Part shown: positions 1 to 10,768 of the stretch, one piece after another
Position numbering within the stretch: the first letter of the stretch is position 1
Layout of the letters: each line of letters begins with the position of its first letter
Source: Streptomyces sp. BA2
Lineage (GTDB): Bacteria > Actinomycetota > Actinomycetes > Streptomycetales > Streptomycetaceae
Assembly: GCF_009769735.1 (NCBI RefSeq)
Contig: NZ_WSRO01000002.1
Coordinates: forward strand, 3,298,001 to 3,362,000
Direction: 5' to 3'
Length of the DNA stretch: 64,000 nucleotides
The notes under the pieces: model-generated
Seen by the model: only the letters and a program-made list of their open reading frames with translations
The model's database searches: none
What the model was told of the DNA's origin: nothing
Made by a program: the position numbers and the translations under genes

Positions 1-2
1 AC

Positions 3-197
3 GTACAGCGGATCTACACGTACCACCCCACCACCCGCGTCACCGTCCTGATCCCCGAGGTGGAGCCGGCCCATGTCTGGCAGCGCCTGCTCCAGAACCA
101 GCGCGGCTCGGTCCTCGCACACGCCGTCCGGCGCGACACGGACGCGGTCATCTGCCGCCTGCGGTTCCGCCTTGCGGCGGGGCGTGGCCGGTCCTAG
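3..197 (+). CDS. C-terminal fragment of a probable APC-family amino acid permease (5' end outside window)
   Basis: The open frame enters from the left edge and ends at TAG 195-197, giving 64 residues. It contains TYHPTTRVTVLIPEVEPAHV and a basic tail ending RLRFRLAAGRGRS. From memory this is the soluble tail that follows the last membrane helix of Streptomyces APC-type amino acid permeases, but no membrane segment lies inside the window. The identification therefore rests on recollection of the family and is moderate at best. The next gene starts 10 bp downstream on the same strand, so the two could be cotranscribed. Confidence 0.5.
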   Translation, partial: VQRIYTYHPTTRVTVLIPEVEPAHVWQRLLQNQRGSVLAHAVRRDTDAVICRLRFRLAAGRGRS

Positions 198-207
198 CGT
201 CGGCGCC

Positions 208-792
208 ATGAGCGGACGTACGGGCCACACGGGCAAGAGGATCACTGAGAAGCTGTCGGACGACGCCCTGCGCGAGGCGACGGGCAAGGACTGGCCGCAG
301 TGGTTCGAGGTGCTCGATGCCTGGGGCGCCACGTCCCGCACCCACACGGAGATCGCCCGTCACGTCCGCGAGGAACACGCTGCCGACGGCTGGTACGCCC
401 AGTCCGTGGCGGTCGGCTACGAACAGGAGCGCGGCCTGCGGCAGGTCGGCCAGAGCAGCACGGGCGAGTGGCGGACGAGCGGCAGCAAGACGATCGAAGC
501 CTCGGCCGCGCGGGTCATCGAAGCCTTCGCGGACGACGCCGTACGCCGCCGCTGGCTCCCCGACGCGGAGGTCTCCCTCCGCACGCACCGCCCCGCCAAG
601 TCGGTGACCGCCGACTTCAAGGACGCCGAGGGCACCACCACCCGCATCTCCGTGACCCTCACGGTCAAGGCGCCGGAGAAGACGGTGGTGGGCGTCGGCC
701 ACGAGAAGCTGCGGGACGCGGCGGAAGTGGCGGCGTACAAGGTGTTCTGGCGCGAGCGCCTCGCGGCGCTGAAATCCCTCTTGGAGGACTGA
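208..792 (+). CDS. DUF4287 / SRPBCC (AHSA1-like) two-part protein
   Basis: This 194-residue cytosolic protein has two parts. Residues 1-75 resemble DUF4287, with ATGKDWPQWFEVLDAWGA, a THTEIARHV segment and the following WYAQSVAVGYEQERG. Residues 85-194 look like an AHSA1/SRPBCC ligand-binding fold: a WRTSGSKTIEASAARVIEAF entry, an RWLPDAE segment, and a C-terminal helix that keeps the YKVFWRERLAALKSLL pattern. The frame is open further upstream, but ATG 208 is preferred because the DUF4287 homology begins just after it and the upstream part overlaps the preceding gene's reading frame. DUF4287/SRPBCC proteins are common in actinobacteria and mostly uncharacterised, so no substrate is proposed. 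Confidence 0.75.
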   Translation: MSGRTGHTGKRITEKLSDDALREATGKDWPQWFEVLDAWGATSRTHTEIARHVREEHAADGWYAQSVAVGYEQERGLRQVGQSSTGEWRTSGSKTIEASAARVIEAFADDAVRRRWLPDAEVSLRTHRPAKSVTADFKDAEGTTTRISVTLTVKAPEKTVVGVGHEKLRDAAEVAAYKVFWRERLAALKSLLED

Positions 793-897
793 GCGTACGA
801 ACGCCCGTGCTCACGCCCCCAGTCGAGCCGCAGCCAGGGCCCTCTCAGGGGCACTGAGACATGTTCTCTTGTGGTGAGATGAGCTTCTGTTGCGTCT

Positions 898-924
898 CGT
901 GACGTAAGTATCGGGACGTAAGTG
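898..924 (+). promoter_or_regulatory. Direct repeat upstream of the RHS toxin gene
   Basis: The nonamer GACGTAAGT occurs at 901-909 and again at 915-923, 14 bp apart. It sits 27-49 bp before the GTG start of the RHS gene, within the 157-bp leader, which is more A/T-rich than its surroundings. The position suits a promoter or activator site. No convincing -35/-10 pair was identified. Confidence 0.3.
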
Positions 925-949
925 AGCGATTTAACGGGGGAATGTATCG

Positions 950-3900
950 GTGTCGCACCGTCCGGCCGACTGGCACGTACTCGACCTGGACAAGGATCCA
1001 ACGCCCGGAGATCCGGGCCGGGTTCGCAACCTCGCGAAGAACTTGCACGACTTCGCCGATGACGTCTCGAAAGTGTTGCGCGACATCAAGGGGATGGCGG
1101 GCGAGGACGCGCTCCTGACCTGGGCGGGCAAGACGGCGGAGTCGTTCACGTCGGAGTTCGAGGATGCGCCGGGCAAGCTGAAGAAGCTCAAGAAGAGCTA
1201 CGAGATGGCCGGCGACGCGCTGTCGACGTACTGGCCGGAGCTGGAGCGAGCCCAGGCCCTAGCGGACAAGGCGCTGGTCAAGGGCCGTGAAGCGCAGGGC
1301 GATTTGAGCTCCGCCCAGACCCGGCTGACATCGGCCGACTCCTGGATGGACAAGGCGGGCAAGGAAGCCGACAAGTACAAGGACGACAAGGACTCCGGCA
1401 AGGACGTCCCCAAGCCCGACCCGGACAAGGTCAAGGCCGCCACCCGCAACGCCACCGCCGCCGAAAAGGCCCAGACGACCGCCAAGTCGGACGTCTCCGC
1501 CGCGAAGAGCAACCTCGACGCCGCGAAGAAGATGGCGGAAGACGCCCGCAAGATGCGCGAGGACGCGGCCGGGACGGCGAAGAAGAAACTCGAAGAGGCC
1601 TCCGACGCCGGTATTCAGAACCGCAAGTGGTGGGAGGAGGTCGGCGACTGGGTCACCGACAACTGGGACACCATCGTCGCCGTCTGCAAAGTCGTCGTCG
1701 CCGTCCTCGGTGTCATCGCGTTGATCGTCGGCGGTCCGATCCTCGGCGCGATCGTCCTCATCGCCGCCCTCGTCGTCCTCGCCGACACCCTCAACAAATA
1801 CGCCAACGGAGAAGCAGGCCTACTCGACGTCGCCTTCGCCGCCCTCGACTGCATCCCCGGCATGAAGGCCCTCACTTCCCTCCGCGGCCTCGCCGGAGCG
1901 GCCAAGGGCCTCAAGGCCGCCGCCCGCGGACTGCGCTCCGGGGCCGGGGGACTCCGCAAGGCCCTCTCGGGCGGCATGAAGAAGGTGGCGGGCAAGGGCA
2001 AGCCGGCCAAGGGCCGCTGCAAGAACGGCGACCCCATCGACATGATCTCCGGCGAAATGCTCATGGAGCAGACCGACATCGCGCTGCCGGGTCTGCTCCC
2101 ACTCGTCCTCGAGCGCACGCACCTGTCCACGTACCGGTGGGGCCACTGGTACGGCGACTCATGGGCCTCGACGCTGGACGAGCGGGTCGAGACCGACGAC
2201 AACGGTCTGGTCTACGTCACCGAGGACGGCCAGCTGCTGTCCTACCCCCACCCCGAGCCCGGCCGTGAACCAGTGCTGCCCGCCCACGGCCCCCGCTGGC
2301 CGCTGAGCATCGACGACGCAGGCACGGTCACGGTCACCGACCCGCACTCCGGCCGCGTCCGCCACTTCCTCCCGGCCACACCCGGCACGACGGACGGACA
2401 CGAATCCCTGCCCCTGCCCCTGCCCCTGCCCCTGCCCCTGCCCCTGCGAGCCATCACCGACCGCAACGGCAACCGCATCGACATCGACCACGACCCCACC
2501 GGCGCCCCCACGGCGATACGCCACACCGGCGGCTACCACCTGAAGGTGGACACCGACGACAACCGCATCACCGCGCTGCGCCTGCTCGCCAGCGGCACGT
2601 CCAGCGGCACGTCCACCGGCACGTCCACCGGCACCGAGGACGCCCCCGGCGACACGCTGGTGGCCGCGTACGGCTACGACGAGGTCGGCAATCTGACCGA
2701 GGTCCACAACTCTGCCGGAGTGCGGCTGCGTCTGGACTACGACGACGACGCCCGCATCACGTCCTGGACCGACAGCAACCACACCTGGTACCGCTTCACC
2801 TACGACGACGAAGACCGCTGCGTCCGCGGCGAGAGCACCGCCGGCCACCTGGCCTGCACCATCGAGTACCGCCCCGATGAGCAGGAAACCCGCTACACCG
2901 ACGCCCTCAGCCAGACCACCGTCTACCGCTACAACGACCTAAGCCAGCTCCTGTCCGAGACGGACCCGCTGGGCGGCACCGTCCGCACCGAGTGGGACAG
3001 CTGGAACAACCTGCTCGTCCGCACCGACGCGCTGGGGCGCCGCACCGAGAACACCTGGGACGAGCACGGCAATCTCACCGCGGTACGTCCTGCGGACGGC
3101 ACGTGCGTCACCGCGGTCTACAACGACCTCAACCTGCCGGTCGAGATCGCCGGCCCGGACGACGCCGTCCAGCGCCAGGCATGGGACGAGCACGGCAACC
3201 GCACCAGCGTGACCGACCGCGACGGCATGACTCACCGCTTCACCCACGAAGCCACCGGAGCCGTGTCCACCATCACCGACCCCCTCGGCCACACCACCGA
3301 GCTGCGCTGCAACGCGGCGGGCCTGCCGCTGGAAGTCACGGACCCGCTGGGCGCGGTGACCCGCTACGACCTCGACGCTTTCGGCCGCGCGGCCACGATC
3401 ACGGACCCGGCGGGCGCGGCCACGCGGCTTGAGTGGACGGTCGAGGGCAGGCTGGCGCGGCGTACGGAGGCGGACGGCTCGTCGGAGTCGTGGACGTACG
3501 ACGGCGAGGGCAACTGCGTCTCGCACACGGACGCGATGGGCGCGACCACGACGCACGAATACACGCACTTCGACCTGATCGCGGCCCGCACAGGCCCCGA
3601 CGGCGTCCGCTACGAGTTCGACCACGACACCCAGCTCCAGCTCCGCAAGGTCACCAACCCGCAGGGCCTGACCTGGAGTTACGAGTACGACCCGGCGGGC
3701 CGCCTGGTGGCGGAAACGGACTTCGACGACCGCACACTGACGTACGCCCACGACGCGGCGGGCCAGTTGGCGGCCCGTACGACGGCCACGGGCGACGTGA
3801 TCACTTTCGAACGGGACGCGCTGGGCCGGACGGTCACGCAGAACGTGGCGGGTGCCGCGATCACGCGCTTCACCTACGACGCGACAGGCAGCCTCACCGC

Positions 3901-5470
3901 GGCGGTGAGCCCGGACGTGACACTGACCCTGGCCAGGGACGGGTCAGGCCGCCTGCTCTCGGAAACGGTCAACGGCCGCACCCTGACCCACACCTACGAC
4001 GCACTGGGCCGCCGCACCCGCCGCACCACACCGTCCGGCGCGACGAGCACCTGGACGTACGACGCGGCAGGCAAGGCCACCGAACTGACCACGTCCGGGA
4101 GGAGGCTGGCGTTCACGCACGACGAGGCGGGCCGGGAACTCACCCGCACGGTCGGCGATGCCCTGACACTGACGAACGTGTACGACGTCGTGGGCCGCCT
4201 GACGAAACAGGAACTGATGGGCCCGGCCAGCACGCGTATCCAGCACCGTGTGTACACGTACCGTGCGGACGACCATCTGACCGGCATGGAGGACCGGCTG
4301 GGCGGCACGCGGCGCTTCGACCTGGACGCGGCGGGCCGGGTGACAGCGGTCCACGCGGCAGGCTGGACGGAAACCTACGCCTACGACGAGGCGGGCAACC
4401 AGACCGACGCCTCCTGGCCGGCCCCCATGCCGGGCCAAGAGGCAACAGGCCCCCGCACCTACACCGGCACCCGAATCACCGCAGCAGGCAACGTCCGCTA
4501 CGAATACGACACAGCAGGCCGCACCACCCTGCGCCAGAAGACCCGCCTGTCCCGCAAGCCCGACACCTGGCACTACGAGTGGGACGCGGAAGACCGCCTC
4601 ACGTGCGTAGTGACCCCCGACGGCACAAGGTGGCGCTACCTCTACGACCCCCTGGGCCGCCGGATATCCAAACAGCGCATGGCGGAACAGGGGGTGGCGG
4701 AACAGGTCGACTTCACCTGGGACGACATGACCCTCTGCGAGCAGACGAGCCACGCCCCGGGCGCATCGGAATCAGTAACCCTCACCTGGGACCATGACGG
4801 CCTGTGCCCGCTGGCCCAAACTGAGCGCAGACACCTCACCGACGAAGAAGTGGACGCCCGCTTCTACGCCATCGTCACCGACCTCGTCGGTACCCCGACC
4901 GAACTCCTCGACGAACAGGGCGACATCGCCTGGCGCACCAGGACCACCCTCTGGGGCACCACAGCCTGGAACCGCAGCGCCACCGCCTACACCCCACTGC
5001 GCTTCCCCGGCCAGTACTACGACCCCGAGACGGGGCTGCACTACAACTACTTCCGGCACTACGACCCCGAAACCGCCCGCTACCTCACCCCGGACCCGAT
5101 CGGTCTCGCCGGTGGCTTCGGGCCGCACAGTTACGTTCCCAACCCGTTCATGTGGATCGATCCTCTCGGCCTTTCCCTCCTCGACGTCAGCAAGAACGGC
5201 GTGAAAATCGTCGTGCACGAGTACGACGTCGACAAGCCCGCGCACGCTCATGTCACCGGTGGCGGGGGACGCGAGGTCAGAATCGGGCCGAACGGCAAAC
5301 CCCTCCACAACCAACCGGAGCTTTCGAGCAAGCAGCGCCAAGCGGTGGAGCATTTCAAGCCGCAGATCAGGACCGCCGTCAGGAAGCTCGGCAGGCGGAG
5401 TCAGGCGGAGGAGCGGGCCGCGAAGGAGCAGCGCGAGGCCGCCGAGGCCGCCAAGAAACCCTGCAAGTAG
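950..5470 (+). CDS. RHS/YD-repeat polymorphic toxin with T7SS-like N-terminus
   Basis: A 1506-residue protein starting at GTG 950 behind a weak GGGGGAATG. Residues 1-230 are charged and alpha-helical with a coiled-coil-like Lys/Ala/Asp-rich stretch, resembling the WXG/LXG-type N-termini of ESX-exported toxins. Residues 240-283 form a hydrophobic segment (VAVLGVIALIVGGPILGAIV). From about residue 360 comes a DUF6531-like start (GDPIDMISGEM, then LVLERTHLSTYRWG), followed by some 900 residues of YD repeats (YDEVGNLTEV, YDALGRRTRR, WDEHGN). The RHS core closes at 1380-1408 with YLTPDPIGLAGG and the cleavage-type motif WIDPLGL. The last ~99 residues, from SLLDVSKNG onward, are a variable tip with AHAHVTGGGG and VRIGPNGKPL and a Lys/Ala/Glu-rich end. 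That tip is the presumed toxin; its family is unassigned. An immunity candidate follows 10 bp downstream. Confidence 0.88.
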   Translation: MSHRPADWHVLDLDKDPTPGDPGRVRNLAKNLHDFADDVSKVLRDIKGMAGEDALLTWAGKTAESFTSEFEDAPGKLKKLKKSYEMAGDALSTYWPELERAQALADKALVKGREAQGDLSSAQTRLTSADSWMDKAGKEADKYKDDKDSGKDVPKPDPDKVKAATRNATAAEKAQTTAKSDVSAAKSNLDAAKKMAEDARKMREDAAGTAKKKLEEASDAGIQNRKWWEEVGDWVTDNWDTIVAVCKVVVAVLGVIALIVGGPILGAIVLIAALVVLADTLNKYANGEAGLLDVAFAALDCIPGMKALTSLRGLAGAAKGLKAAARGLRSGAGGLRKALSGGMKKVAGKGKPAKGRCKNGDPIDMISGEMLMEQTDIALPGLLPLVLERTHLSTYRWGHWYGDSWASTLDERVETDDNGLVYVTEDGQLLSYPHPEPGREPVLPAHGPRWPLSIDDAGTVTVTDPHSGRVRHFLPATPGTTDGHESLPLPLPLPLPLPLRAITDRNGNRIDIDHDPTGAPTAIRHTGGYHLKVDTDDNRITALRLLASGTSSGTSTGTSTGTEDAPGDTLVAAYGYDEVGNLTEVHNSAGVRLRLDYDDDARITSWTDSNHTWYRFTYDDEDRCVRGESTAGHLACTIEYRPDEQETRYTDALSQTTVYRYNDLSQLLSETDPLGGTVRTEWDSWNNLLVRTDALGRRTENTWDEHGNLTAVRPADGTCVTAVYNDLNLPVEIAGPDDAVQRQAWDEHGNRTSVTDRDGMTHRFTHEATGAVSTITDPLGHTTELRCNAAGLPLEVTDPLGAVTRYDLDAFGRAATITDPAGAATRLEWTVEGRLARRTEADGSSESWTYDGEGNCVSHTDAMGATTTHEYTHFDLIAARTGPDGVRYEFDHDTQLQLRKVTNPQGLTWSYEYDPAGRLVAETDFDDRTLTYAHDAAGQLAARTTATGDVITFERDALGRTVTQNVAGAAITRFTYDATGSLTAAVSPDVTLTLARDGSGRLLSETVNGRTLTHTYDALGRRTRRTTPSGATSTWTYDAAGKATELTTSGRRLAFTHDEAGRELTRTVGDALTLTNVYDVVGRLTKQELMGPASTRIQHRVYTYRADDHLTGMEDRLGGTRRFDLDAAGRVTAVHAAGWTETYAYDEAGNQTDASWPAPMPGQEATGPRTYTGTRITAAGNVRYEYDTAGRTTLRQKTRLSRKPDTWHYEWDAEDRLTCVVTPDGTRWRYLYDPLGRRISKQRMAEQGVAEQVDFTWDDMTLCEQTSHAPGASESVTLTWDHDGLCPLAQTERRHLTDEEVDARFYAIVTDLVGTPTELLDEQGDIAWRTRTTLWGTTAWNRSATAYTPLRFPGQYYDPETGLHYNYFRHYDPETARYLTPDPIGLAGGFGPHSYVPNPFMWIDPLGLSLLDVSKNGVKIVVHEYDVDKPAHAHVTGGGGREVRIGPNGKPLHNQPELSSKQRQAVEHFKPQIRTAVRKLGRRSQAEERAAKEQREAAEAAKKPCK
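2406..2446 (+). repeat. Hexanucleotide microsatellite (CCCCTG)n inside the RHS gene
   Basis: Six perfect CCCCTG units plus a partial leading unit encode an alternating Leu-Pro run near residues 487-499 of the RHS protein. The unit is a multiple of three, so slippage would change linker length without a frameshift. Confidence 0.9.
2591..2635 (+). repeat. 12-bp tandem repeat inside the RHS gene
   Basis: AGCGGCACGTCC occurs twice, followed by ACCGGCACGTCC and a partial fourth unit. It encodes Ser/Gly-Thr-Ser-type repeats near residues 548-562, probably a flexible linker between YD repeats. It is also in frame. Confidence 0.85.
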
Positions 5471-5480
5471 GGATGAAGCG

Positions 5481-6035
5481 ATGACATTGCATTCCGATGT
5501 GGCCGAGTTGCTGGCGGAGGCCGGCATCATCGACGTGGACGTCGACGAAGCCGTCGCGGACGACCACGCCCGAACGTCCGCGTACCTACGCATCGTCTCG
5601 GTGATCGCTTCCTCGCGGAGCCGCGACCGGGACCGCGCGATCGTGGCCACGATCCTGCGCGACCCCGACGTCAGCGGGGCCAAGACAGCGGTGGTCGCCC
5701 TCGTGGACGAGATCGCGAGGAAGGTGAGCGGTCCTGCCGAGTTCCGGCAGTGGTCGGCGGAACTGCTGCCGGAGATCGACCAGCTCCCGGCGGAGGGGTA
5801 CCGCGATTTCATCCGCCGCCGCATCGACGACTGGCTGTTCTACCTGTCCGTCAAGGACGGCCACGTACCGACACCGGCCGAGTTGGCGGAGGTCACGGAC
5901 TGGATGCAGCGCTGCCTGGCCGAGGGGTCGAGGTCGCCGGCGGTACTCGCCGTGGTCGCCGAGTCGGCCAACACCAAGAAGACCCGGAACATCGCGAAGA
6001 ACCGAGCCACAAGCCGCGAGCTGAGAACGGAATGA
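5481..6035 (+). CDS. Probable immunity protein for the RHS toxin
   Basis: This 184-residue protein starts at ATG 5481 with GGGATGAAG immediately upstream, 10 bp after the RHS stop. It is predicted to be helical and soluble: no signal peptide, no membrane segment, and no recognised catalytic motif. It carries many acidic residues in the first half (DVDVDEAVADDHA) and a basic Lys/Arg-rich tail. Position directly behind the toxin tip, tight spacing and lack of any other family signature are what suggest an immunity role; this is inference from the standard polymorphic-toxin layout. A strong terminator follows directly, so toxin and candidate immunity gene appear to end one transcription unit. 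Confidence 0.6.
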   Translation: MTLHSDVAELLAEAGIIDVDVDEAVADDHARTSAYLRIVSVIASSRSRDRDRAIVATILRDPDVSGAKTAVVALVDEIARKVSGPAEFRQWSAELLPEIDQLPAEGYRDFIRRRIDDWLFYLSVKDGHVPTPAELAEVTDWMQRCLAEGSRSPAVLAVVAESANTKKTRNIAKNRATSRELRTE

Positions 6036-6051
6036 GCCGATAGCGGCAACC

Positions 6052-6091
6052 CGAAGGGGCAGCACCCCCCGCACAGGGTGCTGCCCCTTCG
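6052..6091. terminator. Bidirectional terminator between the immunity gene and ppdK
   Basis: A perfect 16-bp stem (CGAAGGGGCAGCACCC, 6052-6067, with its complement 6076-6091) closes an 8-nt loop. It lies 16 bp after the immunity gene stop and 82 bp beyond the ppdK stop on the other strand, so it can serve both convergent units. Confidence 0.9.
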
Positions 6092-6153
6092 TCGTGAACC
6101 GGGACCGACGCCGCATCGGTGAGGGTCGGGGACACGGCGTCGGCCCCGGAGTT

Positions 6154-6173
6154 CTACCGGTGGTCCGTCAGGA

Positions 6174-6185
<12 letters not shown>
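6154..6185. repeat. 12-bp direct repeat at the 3' end of ppdK
   Basis: CTACCGGTGGTC occurs at 6154-6165 and again at 6174-6185, where it contains the ppdK stop codon. The two copies are 20 bp apart. No integrase gene or further copy was seen nearby. Confidence 0.6.
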
Positions 6186-8915
<2,730 letters not shown>

Positions 8916-9341
8916 GGGTCTCGACTCCTCGAGGACTCGGTGGCTGCCCTGACGGCGAGGAACATACCCAGATCGAAGGCGCATGGGTACGTCCACTTGT
9001 GCGTCATACGGCTGTAACCACCCGTCCGCCAGTAGATCGAAAGTGACTCAGCGGTAGCTCGATGCGCGCGCATTCGTTCAACTCTTGAACGCGCAACACC
9101 CGTAGACCCGGTGATTCGCTCGAATGAGCGGCCTATACTCAGATGTGAGTTCACCTCATGAATGATCGAGCATTGGCACTGAGTGCCACCCCTTGGAGAA
9201 GTGCAGTCGCCCTCAATCCGCTCATCTGAGCGCAAGCCCTATCAGGGGTGGCGAGAATCACGCCGTTTGAAGCGTCCGGATGTCAGCATCCGGACGCGAA
9301 CCGAGACGGAAGACGAGACGGTCACACGACCGTCATACGCT
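8916..9341. other. 426-bp intergenic region between ppdK and the ROK regulator
   Basis: No convincing gene was found here. The region holds the ppdK promoter, several short palindromes and the ROK-gene terminator near its right end. The palindromes are GTTCAA-CTC-TTGAAC, GTGA-GT-TCAC at 9147-9156, and TGGCACT-G-AGTGCCA at 9174-9188. A 23-codon frame starts inside the region but has no ribosome-binding site. The palindromes are plausible regulator sites for ppdK, but the binding protein is unknown. Confidence 0.5.
9272..9297 (-). terminator. Terminator of the ROK regulator gene
   Basis: An 11-bp perfect stem (GCGTCCGGATG, TCAG loop, CATCCGGACGC) lies 45 bp beyond the ROK stop codon. Confidence 0.75.
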
Positions 9342-10646
9342 TCACACGCCGAGCGCGGCCAGCCGCTCCTCCGCCCGCCTCGGGGCGTACAGGTGCTCCA
9401 CCACCAGCGTTCCCGCACCGATGAGGGCCGCGCGCTCACCGAGGCACGAGGTGACGACCTCCAGATGAGCGGTGGAGCGGGGCAGAGCCCGCTGGTACAG
9501 CAGCTCCCGCACGCCCGTCAGGAACGGTGTTCCGGCCAGATCTCCGGCGATCATGAGAACTCCGGGGTTCAGGAGCGTGACGACGGTGGCGAGAACCTCG
9601 CCGACGTGCCGCCCCGCCTCGCGCGCGAAACCGACCGCCTCCGGGTTCCCCGCCTCCAGAAGCGCCCGCACATCCGCCCCCGAAGCCGCCGGAACGCCCG
9701 CCTCCGTCAGGCGGCGGGCCACCGCGCGACCGCTGGCCACGGCGGCCAGGCAGCCGTAGGAACCGCACTTGCACAGGGCGCCGGCGCCCTCCGGCACCCG
9801 GATGTGGCCGATGTCCCCGGCGCCCCCGTCGATGCCCCGGTAGACCGCGCCGTCGACGACGACGCCCGCGCCGATGCCGGTGGAGACCTTGACCAGGGCG
9901 AAGGCCGAGCACTCGGGGTAGGAGGCGCGCTGTTCGCCGTACGCCATGAGGTTCGCGTCGTTGTCGACGAGGACCGGGATGTTGGCGGGGCCGAGTGCGG
10001 GGAGGCCTGCGCGGCCAGGTACGGGGAGGCCTGCGGGGCCGCTCGTCTGTTCGGCGAAGGCGCGGCGCAGACGGCCTCTTATGTCGTAGCCGTCCCAGCC
10101 CGGCATGATCGGCGGCTGGACGACGCGGCCCGTCTCGCTGTCCACGGGCCCCGGGACGGCGAGTCCGATGCCGCAGACCGAGGCCGGGTCGCGGTCGGCC
10201 TTGCGCAGCAGCTCGGCGAAGCGGACGCCCAGCTCGCCGAGGACCGTCTCGGGGCCGTCCTCGATCGCCAGGGGCCCCGCGTGCTCGGCGACGATCTCGC
10301 CGGTGAGGCCGAGCAGGGCGGTGCGGGCGTGCCGGGTCTCCAGGGCGGCGGCGAGGACGACCGCGTGGGCGTCGTCGAACTCCAGGCGGACGGCCGGGCG
10401 CCCGCCGAGCGGCGAGCCCGCCTTGTCGCCCCTGCCGGAGGGACCACCCACGCCCTCCCGCAGCCAGCCCGCGCGGAAGAGCCGGTCCAGGCGCTGGCCG
10501 ACCGTGGCGCGGGAGAGCCCGGTGGCCTCCTGCAGTGCGCCGCGCGTGGTGGCGCGTCCGCTGCGCACCAGGTGGAGCAGGTCCCCGGCGCCGGCGTACT
10601 GCCCGCCCGCGCGACCCGCCATTGCCCGCACTTCGCTGTCCGGCAT
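9342..10646 (-). CDS. ROK-family transcriptional repressor
   Basis: A 434-residue protein. The N-terminal winged helix-turn-helix (about residues 20-80) carries TRGALQEATGLSRATVGQRL. It is followed by a ROK sugar-kinase-like domain with DNDANLMAYGEQR, the IGAGVVVDGAVYRG glycine loop, and a zinc-type CKCGSYGCLAAVASG motif. Start ATG 10646 is preferred over ATG 10667: AAGGGGAG precedes it with good spacing, while the upstream ATG has GGAG only 3 nt away. It diverges from two carbohydrate-hydrolase genes across a 122-bp A/T-rich gap. It is therefore probably their repressor, with a sugar ligand released by those enzymes; that link is inference. Confidence 0.9.
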   Translation of the reverse strand: MPDSEVRAMAGRAGGQYAGAGDLLHLVRSGRATTRGALQEATGLSRATVGQRLDRLFRAGWLREGVGGPSGRGDKAGSPLGGRPAVRLEFDDAHAVVLAAALETRHARTALLGLTGEIVAEHAGPLAIEDGPETVLGELGVRFAELLRKADRDPASVCGIGLAVPGPVDSETGRVVQPPIMPGWDGYDIRGRLRRAFAEQTSGPAGLPVPGRAGLPALGPANIPVLVDNDANLMAYGEQRASYPECSAFALVKVSTGIGAGVVVDGAVYRGIDGGAGDIGHIRVPEGAGALCKCGSYGCLAAVASGRAVARRLTEAGVPAASGADVRALLEAGNPEAVGFAREAGRHVGEVLATVVTLLNPGVLMIAGDLAGTPFLTGVRELLYQRALPRSTAHLEVVTSCLGERAALIGAGTLVVEHLYAPRRAEERLAALGV

Positions 10647-10768
10647 CCGCTCTCCCCTTGCGCTCATCAACTCCACGTTACATATTGGGTTTTGCGTGTT
10701 AAGTAGACGTAACTCTAGGGTGGACAACACCAAACTGACAGGGCACCGAGCCCTTCGGGGAGAACCGC
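10647..10768. promoter_or_regulatory. Divergent promoter region, ROK regulator / glycoside hydrolase operon
   Basis: The gap contains an A/T-rich island at 10677-10702 with an imperfect dyad. It reads TTACATATTGGG on one side; the other side, read on the minus strand, begins TTAACACGCAAA. Such islands suit a ROK operator. The GH gene has GGGGAGA six bases before its GTG. No exact promoter hexamers are claimed. Confidence 0.45.

Noticed and set aside
3433..4797. 454-codon alternative frame inside the RHS gene
   Set aside because: Arg/Pro/His-rich composition without motifs; a shadow of the YD-repeat coding frame.
9161..9232. 23-codon frame in the ppdK-ROK gap
   Set aside because: No ribosome-binding site and no recognisable sequence; more likely chance in a leader region.
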